A stretch of 64,000 bases of DNA from Streptomyces caeruleatus (GTDB taxonomy: Bacteria > Actinomycetota > Actinomycetes > Streptomycetales > Streptomycetaceae), in contig NZ_KQ948942.1 in assembly GCF_001514235.1 (NCBI RefSeq), positions 91,343-155,342 on the forward strand, written 5' to 3'. Below, piece after piece: positions 27,489 to 34,380 of this stretch. The position numbers and the translations under genes are program-made. The stretch's first letter is position 1; the number at the start of each line of letters is the position of its first letter. The notes under the pieces are model-generated. The model was not told the DNA's origin, made no database searches, and saw nothing but the letters and a program-made list of their open reading frames with translations.

Positions 27489-27983
27489 GTGACGACACGT
27501 GGAGTTCTGTACGTGCACTCCGCGCCGCGCGCGCTGTGCCCGCATGTCGAGTGGGCCATCGCCGGGGTGCTCGGCACGCGCGTCAACCTCGACTGGATCC
27601 GGCAGCCCGCCGCGCCCGGCACCTGGCGCTCGGAGTTCTCCTGGCAGGCCGAGGCCGGTACCGCCTCCAAGCTGGCCTCCGCCCTGCGCGGTTGGCACCT
27701 CCTGCGCTTCGAGGTCACCGCCGAGCCCTGCCCCACCGCCGAGGGCGAGCGCTACAGCTGCACCCCCGACCTGGGCATCTTCCACGCCGTCACCGGCATC
27801 CACGGCGACATCCTCATCCCCGAGGACCGACTGAGGGCGGCCCTGGCCCGTTCACAGCGCGGCGAGACCGAACTTGAGGCCGAGATCGCCAAACTGCTGG
27901 GCAAGCCCTGGGACGACGAGCTGGAGCCCTTCAGGTACGCGGGCGAGGGCGCGCCGGTCCGCTGGCTCCACCAGGTCGTCTGA
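27489..27983 (+). CDS. DUF3145 family protein
   Basis: 164 aa, full length for this actinobacterial family (start GTG, with GGAGGT upstream). Conserved features include VLYVHSAPRALCPHVEWA, NLDWIRQPA and GTWRSEFSW. Function is unknown; it is typically found beside the fatty-acid synthase cluster, as here, where it converges on fabF. A REP-A element starts 24 bp after the stop. Confidence 0.93.
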   Translation: MTTRGVLYVHSAPRALCPHVEWAIAGVLGTRVNLDWIRQPAAPGTWRSEFSWQAEAGTASKLASALRGWHLLRFEVTAEPCPTAEGERYSCTPDLGIFHAVTGIHGDILIPEDRLRAALARSQRGETELEAEIAKLLGKPWDDELEPFRYAGEGAPVRWLHQVV

Positions 27984-28006
27984 AGAGACCTGGGCAGGGG
28001 CTTTCA

Positions 28007-28056
28007 GGGGCGCGGGGCTGTATCGATTTGCGGCTCCGCCGCGTGGGCGCGACCAG
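28007..28056. repeat. REP-A element behind DUF3145 gene
   Basis: GGGGCGCGGGGCTGTATCGA followed by TTTGCGGCTCCGCC and GCGCGACCAGCC: the long variant with the CTGTATCGATTTGCGG insert, also seen at 16088 and (as CTGCATCGATTTGCGG) 16441. It lies between the convergent DUF3145 and fabF genes. The remaining ~90 bp to fabF holds no gene. Confidence 0.88.
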
Positions 28057-28152
28057 CCCACGATGGCCCGCAGTCGGCCGACAACAATCACCACCAACGG
28101 CGATGGCCCGAACTCTTCCCAGAGTCCGGGCCATTCTCAACCAACGCCGATC

Positions 28153-29424
28153 TCAGACAGACCGGAACGCCAGCACCACATTGTGCCCGCCGAACCCGAA
28201 CGAGTCGTTCAGCGCGGCGATCCGCCCCTCGACAGGCAGCTTCCGAGCCTCCCCACGGATGACGTCGGCATTCGCCTCGGCCTCCGGGTCGAGGTTCTCG
28301 ACATTGATGGTCGGCGGAGCCACCCGGTGGTACAGCGCGAGCACCGTCGCCACGGTCTCCACACCACCGGCACCACCCAGCAGATGCCCGGTCATCGACT
28401 TCGTCGCGGACACCGCCATGTGGTCGGCGTCGTCACCGAACACCTTCCGCAGCGCCTTCAGCTCGGCGATGTCACCGGCAGGCGTCGACGTCGCGTGCGC
28501 GTTGACGTGCACGATCTCCGCCGGGTCCAGGTCGTTGCGGTCCAGCAGGTTCTGCAGGGCCTGCGAGATACCGCGGCCCTCGGGCTCGGGCTGCACGATG
28601 TCGTGCGCGTCGGCGGAGATGCCCTGCCCGACCGCCTCGGCGTACACCCGCGCCCCGCGCTTGGCGGCGTGCTCGGCGGACTCCAGGACGATCACGCCGG
28701 CGCCCTCACCGAGGACGAAGCCGTCGCGGGCGACGTCGTAGGGACGCGACGCGCCCTGCGGGTCGTCGTTGTTCTTGGACATCGCCATCATGTTGCCGAA
28801 CGCGGCGATGGGCAGCGGGTGGATCGCCGCCTCCGTGCCACCCGCGATGACGACGTCGGCGCGGCCGGTGCGGATCATCTCGATGGCGTAGCCGATGGCC
28901 TCGGCGCCCGACGCGCAGGCGGAGACCGGCGTGTGCACGCCCGCACGGGCGCCCACGAGCAGGCCTACGTTCGCGGAGGGGCCGTTCGGCATCAGCATGG
29001 GGACGGTGTGCGGGGAGACGCGGCGGACGCCCTTCTCCTTGAGCACGTCGTACTGGTCGAGCAGCGTCGTCACGCCGCCGATGCCGGAGGCGACGACTGC
29101 GCCGAGGCGGTCGGGGTCGACGTTCGGGTCCTCGCCGGCCTTGGCCTCGAACCCGGCGTCCTTCCACGCCTCCTGCGCGGCGATCAGCGCGAACTGCGCC
29201 GAGCGGTCCAGTCGGCGGGCCTGCGGCCGCGGGATGACCTCGGTCGGCTCCACGGCGACCGGCGCGGCGATACGGACCGCCTGGTCGGCGGCCCAATCCT
29301 GCTCCAGGGGCTTGACGCCGGACTTGCCGGCGATCAGGCCCTCCCAGGTAGAGGCTGCGTCGCCACCCAGCGGTGTGGTTGCGCCGATACCGGTGACGAC
29401 CACGGTGCGATTGGTCGGGCTCAC
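28153..29424 (-). CDS. fabF: 3-oxoacyl-ACP synthase II (FabF)
   Basis: 423 aa condensing enzyme that elongates acyl-ACP with malonyl-ACP in type II fatty-acid synthesis. The catalytic triad is visible: Cys170 in HTPVSACASGAEA, His in VNAHATSTPAGD and His in KSMTGHLLGGAGG. The C-terminal Gly-rich loop GFGGHNVVLAF is intact. It is the last gene of fabD-fabH-acpP-fabF, 84 bp downstream of acpP. It is a primary-metabolism KAS: there is no partner chain-length-factor gene, so it is not a polyketide cluster. Confidence 0.97.
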   Translation of the reverse strand: MSPTNRTVVVTGIGATTPLGGDAASTWEGLIAGKSGVKPLEQDWAADQAVRIAAPVAVEPTEVIPRPQARRLDRSAQFALIAAQEAWKDAGFEAKAGEDPNVDPDRLGAVVASGIGGVTTLLDQYDVLKEKGVRRVSPHTVPMLMPNGPSANVGLLVGARAGVHTPVSACASGAEAIGYAIEMIRTGRADVVIAGGTEAAIHPLPIAAFGNMMAMSKNNDDPQGASRPYDVARDGFVLGEGAGVIVLESAEHAAKRGARVYAEAVGQGISADAHDIVQPEPEGRGISQALQNLLDRNDLDPAEIVHVNAHATSTPAGDIAELKALRKVFGDDADHMAVSATKSMTGHLLGGAGGVETVATVLALYHRVAPPTINVENLDPEAEANADVIRGEARKLPVEGRIAALNDSFGFGGHNVVLAFRSV

Positions 29425-29508
29425 GGGAATTCTTTCTCCAAGGAATGGGGATTCAGCGGCGCCACCGCCGGGTGGCGGGGCAGTCAGCCCAGAAGCGTGA
29501 TCGGAGGA

Positions 29509-29757
29509 TCAGCCCTGGTGCTTGAGGATGTAGTCGGTCGCGTCGCCCACGGTCTTGAGGTTCTTGACGTCCTCGTCCGGGATCTTCACGTCGAAGCGCT
29601 CTTCGGCGGCGACGACGACCTCGACCATGGACAGCGAGTCGACGTCCAGGTCGTCGGTGAAGGACTTGTCCAGCTGGACGTCCTCAACCGGGATGCCGGC
29701 GATCTCGTTCACGATGTCGGCGAGACCGGCGACGATCTCTTCCTGAGTGGCGGCCAT
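29509..29757 (-). CDS. acpP: Acyl carrier protein (AcpP)
   Basis: 82 aa acidic carrier protein. The phosphopantetheine attachment site is Ser41 in DDLDVDSLSMVEVV. It shuttles acyl chains between the fatty-acid synthase enzymes. It is preceded by AAGGAGCG. The gene sits between fabH and fabF with gaps of 111 and 84 bp, which is usual for the abundant ACP. Confidence 0.97.
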   Translation of the reverse strand: MAATQEEIVAGLADIVNEIAGIPVEDVQLDKSFTDDLDVDSLSMVEVVVAAEERFDVKIPDEDVKNLKTVGDATDYILKHQG

Positions 29758-29868
29758 CTTGGCGCTCCTTCTTTGTTGTTCAGGTTGTTCAGCGAGTGTT
29801 CGCTCCCGCCGCGGCAGCGACGGGTGGTGCGGTTCCCGTGCCGGCTCACAAGATCCGGCACGGAGTGC

Positions 29869-30900
29869 CTAGGGGAGAGTAACGACCGTCGCGGCGTATA
29901 CGAGACCCGCCCCGAATCCGATGACTAGCGCGGTGTCGCCGCTCTTCGCCTCGCCGGTCGCCAGGAGCCGCTCCATCGCGAGCGGGATCGAGGCGGCCGA
30001 GGTGTTGCCGGTGGTGCGCACGTCGCGGGCGACCGTGACGTGCTCCGGCAGCTTCAGTGTCTTCACCATCGAGTCGATGATCCGCTCGTTGGCCTGGTGC
30101 GGAATGAAGACGTCCAGGTCGTCCGGGGTGATTCCGGCCGCGTCCAGCGCCTGCTGGGCGACCTTCGCCATCTCGAACACGGCCCAGCGGAACACCGTCT
30201 GGCCCTCCTGCGTGATCGCGGGGAACTTGACGTTTCCCTCGCTGTCGAGCGGGAGCTTGGAGACATCGCCGATGCGGAAGTCGGTCCACCGCACCGTCTG
30301 CTTGATCGTCTCGGACTTGTCGCCCTCGGAACCCCACACCGTCGGACCGATGTGCGGCTCCTCGGAGGGGCCGACCACGACCGCGCCGGCGCCGTCACCG
30401 AACAGGAACGCCGTCGCCCGGTCCTCCAGGTCGGTGAGGTCGGACAGCCGCTCCACACCGATGACCAGGACGTACTCGGCGCTGCCCTCGACGATCATGC
30501 CCTTGGCGAGGGTCAGGCCGTAGCCGAAGCCCGCGCAGCCGGCCGAGATGTCGAAGGCGGCGGCCTTGTTCGTGCCGAGCTTGTCGGCGATCTCGGTCGC
30601 GACGGCCGGGGTCTGCCGGAAGTTCGAGACGGTCGAGACGATCACGCCGCCGATCTGCTCGGCGGAGATCCCGGCGTCGGCGATGGCCTTGCCGGACGCC
30701 TCGACCGACATCGCGGCGACGGTCTCCTCGTCGTTCGCCCAGTGCCGCGTCTCGATGCCGGAGCGCGAGCGGATCCACTCGTCGGACGAGTCGATCTTCT
30801 CCAGGATCACCTCGTTGGGCACCACCCGGGTCGGGCGGTACCCGCCGACGCCGAGGATGCGCGCGTACGGGGCGCCCTTGCTGGGCTTCAGCTTCGCCAT
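29869..30900 (-). CDS. fabH: 3-oxoacyl-ACP synthase III (FabH)
   Basis: 343 aa KAS III that starts fatty-acid synthesis by condensing acyl-CoA (in Streptomyces often branched) with malonyl-ACP. The active site is Cys in DISAGCAGFGYG, His in VFIPHQANERI and Asn in TTGNTSAAS. The ATG start (MAKLKPSKGAP) lies 14 bp downstream of fabD, with AAGGAGC before it. A longer open frame upstream belongs to fabD in another frame and is not a fusion. Confidence 0.97.
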   Translation of the reverse strand: MAKLKPSKGAPYARILGVGGYRPTRVVPNEVILEKIDSSDEWIRSRSGIETRHWANDEETVAAMSVEASGKAIADAGISAEQIGGVIVSTVSNFRQTPAVATEIADKLGTNKAAAFDISAGCAGFGYGLTLAKGMIVEGSAEYVLVIGVERLSDLTDLEDRATAFLFGDGAGAVVVGPSEEPHIGPTVWGSEGDKSETIKQTVRWTDFRIGDVSKLPLDSEGNVKFPAITQEGQTVFRWAVFEMAKVAQQALDAAGITPDDLDVFIPHQANERIIDSMVKTLKLPEHVTVARDVRTTGNTSAASIPLAMERLLATGEAKSGDTALVIGFGAGLVYAATVVTLP

Positions 30901-30914
30901 GCTCGGGCTCCTTG

Positions 30915-31832
30915 TCAGGCGTGCTCTGCGATGAGCTCGCGAGCAGCGTCCAGGTCGTCGGGGGTCTTCAGCGCCAGGGTCGTCACACCCGGCAGCGCGC
31001 GCTTGGCCAGACCGGTCAGCGTGCCACCCGGGCACACCTCGATCAGGGCCGTGACACCGAGCTCCTTGAAGGTTTCCATGCACAGGTCCCAGCGGACCGG
31101 GTTGGCGACCTGCCCGACGAGACGCTCCAGCACCTCGGAGCCGGCGACGACCGTCCGACCGTCCTTGTTGGAGACGTAGGTGACCCGCGGGTCGCCGGGC
31201 ACGAGCTCCTTGGCGGCCTCGGCCAGCTTCTCGACCGCGGGGCCCATGTGGTGCGTGTGGAACGCGCCCGCGACCTTCAGCGGGACGACCTTGCGCACCC
31301 CCTCGGGCTTGTCCTCGTTCAGCGCGGCGAGCTGCTCCATGGTGCCGGCGGCCACGATCTGACCGGCGCCGTTGATGTTCGCCGGGGTCAGACCCAGCTT
31401 CTCCAGGTGCGCGAGCGAGGTGTCCGGGTCGCCGCCGAGCAGCGCCGACATACCGGTCTCGGTGATCGCGGCGGCCTCGGCCATGGCCAGACCCCGCTTG
31501 CGTACGAGGGTCAGCGCGGCGGTGTCGTCGAGGACGCCCGCGAAGGCGGCCGCGGTGATCTCACCGACGCTGTGGCCGGCCACGGCCCCGGGCACAATGT
31601 CACCCAGTGCCGCGGCGGACAGGATGCCGGCCGCGACCAGCAGCGGCTGCGCCACGGAGGTGTCCCGGATGGCGTCGGCGTCGGCCTGCGTGCCGTAGTG
31701 GACGAGGTCCAGTCCGATGGCGTCGGACCACGCGGCGACGCGGTCCGCGGCACCGGGGAGTTCGAGCCAGGGAGTCAGGAAGCCGGGCGTCTGGGCGCCC
31801 TGGCCGGGAGCGACGAGTACGAGCACTCTCAC
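30915..31832 (-). CDS. fabD: Malonyl-CoA:ACP transacylase (FabD)
   Basis: 305 aa. It transfers malonyl groups to ACP. The nucleophile is Ser88 in AGHSVGEITAAAF, the N-terminal substrate loop is APGQGAQTPG, and the catalytic His is in AFHTHHMGPA. It is the first gene of the operon and starts 83 bp after the activator gene's stop. That gap contains an inverted repeat likely bound by the activator. Confidence 0.97.
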   Translation of the reverse strand: MRVLVLVAPGQGAQTPGFLTPWLELPGAADRVAAWSDAIGLDLVHYGTQADADAIRDTSVAQPLLVAAGILSAAALGDIVPGAVAGHSVGEITAAAFAGVLDDTAALTLVRKRGLAMAEAAAITETGMSALLGGDPDTSLAHLEKLGLTPANINGAGQIVAAGTMEQLAALNEDKPEGVRKVVPLKVAGAFHTHHMGPAVEKLAEAAKELVPGDPRVTYVSNKDGRTVVAGSEVLERLVGQVANPVRWDLCMETFKELGVTALIEVCPGGTLTGLAKRALPGVTTLALKTPDDLDAARELIAEHA

Positions 31833-31889
31833 ACTCTCTCTTGGGGACGGGCACGGCCGCCCGTGGGGACAAGGACGAAGAACACGAGG

Positions 31890-31916
31890 GGGTTTTGTGG
31901 ACCCCCGACAAAACCC
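31890..31916 (-). promoter_or_regulatory. Inverted repeat upstream of fabD, probable FasR operator
   Basis: Perfect 9-bp arms GGGTTTTGT (31890-31898) and ACAAAACCC (31908-31916) with a 9-bp G/C spacer, the only A+T-rich dyad in the fasR-fabD gap. It ends at the last base of the fasR stop codon and lies 58 bp before fabD, a suitable place for an activator. I recall a TTTTGT/ACAAAA type site for the S. coelicolor FasR protein but have not checked it. Confidence 0.65.
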
Positions 31917-33121
31917 TAGAGCTGAAGATCGCCGTCGACCAGACGCCCCAGGATCAGCGCGATCCGCAGAGTGAACGCGGAGCGTACATCGGAAGGCGAC
32001 CAGCCGGTGACGTCAGTCACACGTCGAAGCCGGTAGCGCACGGTGTTGGGATGCACGAAGAGCATCCGTGCGGCCCCCTCCAGGCTGCTCGCCTGCTCCA
32101 GATAGACCGAGAGCGTCTCCAGCAGAGCCGATCCGGCCTCCTCCAGCGGTCTGTAGATCTCCTCCACCAACTGCTCGCGCGCACTGGGATCCCCGGCGAT
32201 GGCGCGCTCCGGCAGCAGATCGTCCGCCAGCACCGGCCGCGGCGCGTCCTGCCAGGCCGAACACGCCTTCAGCCCGGCGGCGGCGGCCTGCGCGGACCGG
32301 GTCGCGGCCAGCAGATCGGGTACCACGGGCCCCGCCACGACCGGCCCGGCGGCATACGGCCCGATCAGCGACTTGGCGACGGCGATGGGATTGTCACTGC
32401 CGCCCGCGATGACGACGAGCCGGTCCCCGAGCACCCCGGTCAGCACCTGGAGCTTGGCGTGCCGGGCGGCCCGCCGGATGGCCTCGACGGTCAGCTCGCT
32501 GTCCCCGTCGGGCGCCGTACCCAGAAGGACACAGACGTGCTCGGGGGAGTTCCACCCGAGCGCGGCGGCACGGCTGACCGCGCCCTCGTCGGCCTCGCCG
32601 CTGAGCACGGCGTTGACCACGAGCGACTCCAGACGGGCGTCCCAGGCACCGCGTGCCTCCGCGGCCTGGGCATAGACCTGGGCGGTGGCGAACGCGATCT
32701 CACGGGCGTAGACGAGCAGCGCCTCCCGCAGCACGCTCTCGTCACCGGGAGCGGCGACCTCGTCGATGGCCGACTCCATCACCTCGATGGTGGTGCGCAC
32801 CATCTCCACGGTCTGACGGAGCGTGATGGCGCGGGTCAGCTCGCGCGGCGCGGTCCCGAAGACATCGGTGGAGATCGCCTGGGGCGCGTCGGGATGCCGG
32901 AACCACTCGGTGAAGGCGGCGATACCGGCCTGGGCGACCAGACCGATCCAGGAACGGTTCTCCGGGGGCATGGCCCGGTACCACGGCAGCGTCTCGTCCA
33001 TCCGCGCGATGGCCTGCGCGGCGAGAGAACCGGAGGACTTCTCGAGCCGCTTCAAGGTCGCGGAGTGCGGGTGGACGTCGTGCGCGGCGGGTTCGGACTT
33101 ACGGGCTACGGGTTCGGGCAC
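31916..33121 (-). CDS. fasR: PucR-type regulator of the fatty-acid synthase operon (FasR)
   Basis: 401 aa. The C terminus is a PucR-type HTH (LEGAARMLFVHPNTVRYRLR), preceded by a GGDEF-like/CdaR middle domain, with an N-terminal helical domain (MDETLPWYRAMPPENRSWIG). Its position directly upstream of fabD on the same strand is that of S. coelicolor FasR, reported to activate fabDHPF. By that precedent it couples fatty-acid synthesis to demand. It is probably transcribed from the region next to the REP-B repeat. Confidence 0.9.
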   Translation of the reverse strand: MPEPVARKSEPAAHDVHPHSATLKRLEKSSGSLAAQAIARMDETLPWYRAMPPENRSWIGLVAQAGIAAFTEWFRHPDAPQAISTDVFGTAPRELTRAITLRQTVEMVRTTIEVMESAIDEVAAPGDESVLREALLVYAREIAFATAQVYAQAAEARGAWDARLESLVVNAVLSGEADEGAVSRAAALGWNSPEHVCVLLGTAPDGDSELTVEAIRRAARHAKLQVLTGVLGDRLVVIAGGSDNPIAVAKSLIGPYAAGPVVAGPVVPDLLAATRSAQAAAAGLKACSAWQDAPRPVLADDLLPERAIAGDPSAREQLVEEIYRPLEEAGSALLETLSVYLEQASSLEGAARMLFVHPNTVRYRLRRVTDVTGWSPSDVRSAFTLRIALILGRLVDGDLQL

Positions 33122-33348
33122 GGGGACAAGACTGCCTTATCGGGACGGGGGTGCGTGTCGGAGGGGGTTGTGGTGGGGGTTCGTGGCTCGGTGGGCTGTG
33201 TTGTGCTTTCGGGGGTGGGGTGCTGAATCTCTTGCTTCGTTCGCCTTCGGGGCGCCACATGTCGCCTGCGGCTCTCTTCGCGGCCGGTGTCCGGCAGACA
33301 GCGCGGGTGGGTGGGAACCCGAGGGGACTCCGCCCGCCCGGGCACCCC

Positions 33349-33508
33349 CAGCCCGTCCGGCGTTTGAGGACGAGGCGCACTTTCAGCCCGTCCGGCGTTT
33401 GAGGACGAGGCCCGAAGGGCCGATGGCGGGGTCTGGGGCGGCAGCCCCAGTGGGGTCGAAGGGGCGGAGCCCCTTCAAGGGATGGGACGGGTAGGGGCGG
33501 CGGGGGCG
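33349..33508. repeat. REP-B repeat, copy 2
   Basis: Two CAGCCCGTCCGGCGTTTGAG units (33349 and 33385) followed by the same palindrome-rich tail as 21258-21417, with only a few differences by eye. It lies in the 457-bp gap between the divergent fasR and pirin genes, so it is not a terminator between convergent genes here. The rest of the gap (33122-33348) holds no gene I can support. Confidence 0.9.
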
Positions 33509-33578
33509 AGGAAACGCACCGGAGGGCGTGGCGTCGAGGCCCGGCTGTCCGGCCCGGCAGGGATACCGTGGGGCCGTG

Positions 33579-34232
33579 ATGGACGTACGGCGCGCCGCGG
33601 AGCGCTACCCCGGAGGGGATCCGGCAGCAGGCATCTCGTCGCGCCACGCCTTCTCCTTCGGACCGCACTACGACCCCGACAACCTCCGCTTCGGCGCGAT
33701 GATCGCCTGCAACGAGGAGCGCCTCGAACCCGGCGCCGGTTTCGACGAACATCCGCACAGCCACACCGAGATCGTGACGTGGGTGGTGGAGGGCGAACTG
33801 ACGCACCGGGACTCCACGGGACACGAGACGCGGGTCGGGCCCGGCGACGTGCAGCGGCTCAGCTCGGCCGGCGGCGTACGGCACGTGGAGCGCAACGACG
33901 CCGAGGTACCCCTGACCTTCGTCCAGACCTGGCTCGCCCCGCTGACCCCGGGCGGCGACCCGGCGTACGAGATCGTCCACGGCATCGCGGACTCGACGCC
34001 GTACGCCGTCCCGGAGGCGGGCACGATGCTCCATGTGCGGCGGCTGGCGGCGGGGGAGCGGACGGCGGTCCCGGACGGGGCGTACCTGTACGTGCATGTC
34101 GTGGGGGGTGCGGTGCGCCTGGGCGGCGAGGAACTGGGCGCCGGGGACGCGGCACGCATCACCGGCGCCGAGGGGATTGAGGCGGTGGGGATGGGCGCGG
34201 CGGAGCTGCTGATCTGGGAGATGGCCGGGTAG
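33579..34232 (+). CDS. Pirin family protein
   Basis: 217 aa bicupin of the pirin family. The metal-binding motif of the N-terminal cupin is visible: HPHSHTEIVTWVVEGELTHRD, then the family phrase GPGDVQRLSSAGGVRHVER. The second cupin lacks a clear His set (AYLYVHVVGGAVRLGG). Pirins are iron-binding proteins with quercetinase or redox-sensor roles. A GTG directly before the chosen ATG is an alternative start. The stop codon runs into a 9-bp tandem repeat. Confidence 0.9.
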   Translation: MDVRRAAERYPGGDPAAGISSRHAFSFGPHYDPDNLRFGAMIACNEERLEPGAGFDEHPHSHTEIVTWVVEGELTHRDSTGHETRVGPGDVQRLSSAGGVRHVERNDAEVPLTFVQTWLAPLTPGGDPAYEIVHGIADSTPYAVPEAGTMLHVRRLAAGERTAVPDGAYLYVHVVGGAVRLGGEELGAGDAARITGAEGIEAVGMGAAELLIWEMAG

Positions 34233-34294
34233 TCCGGGCAGTCCGGGCAGTCCGGGCAGTCCTTGCACTCCGGGTAGCCCGGGTAGCCCGGGTA
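34232..34294. repeat. 9-bp tandem repeat after the pirin gene
   Basis: Seven consecutive 9-bp units: GTCCGGGCA three times, then GTCCTTGCA, CTCCGGGTA and GCCCGGGTA twice. The first unit begins at the last base of the pirin stop codon. It lies about 90 bp before the MMPL gene and is probably a slippage product. Confidence 0.9.
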
Positions 34295-34380
34295 GTGGTG
34301 GGGCTCGAGATGCCTAAGTGGTCGGAGCGACGTCAAATGGAGGTGTCTGACAACCCGCCCGGCAGAGAAGAGCCGAGCCC

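Noticed and set aside
28153..31832. Type II polyketide or other specialised-metabolite cluster
   Set aside because: The KS, ACP, KAS III and malonyl transferase are in the primary fatty-acid order with a PucR-type activator; there is no chain-length factor, cyclase or tailoring enzyme.
34233..34380. tRNA-like sequence before the MMPL gene
   Set aside because: No GTTCGA-type T-loop or acceptor pairing could be found; the region is a 9-bp repeat followed by ordinary leader.
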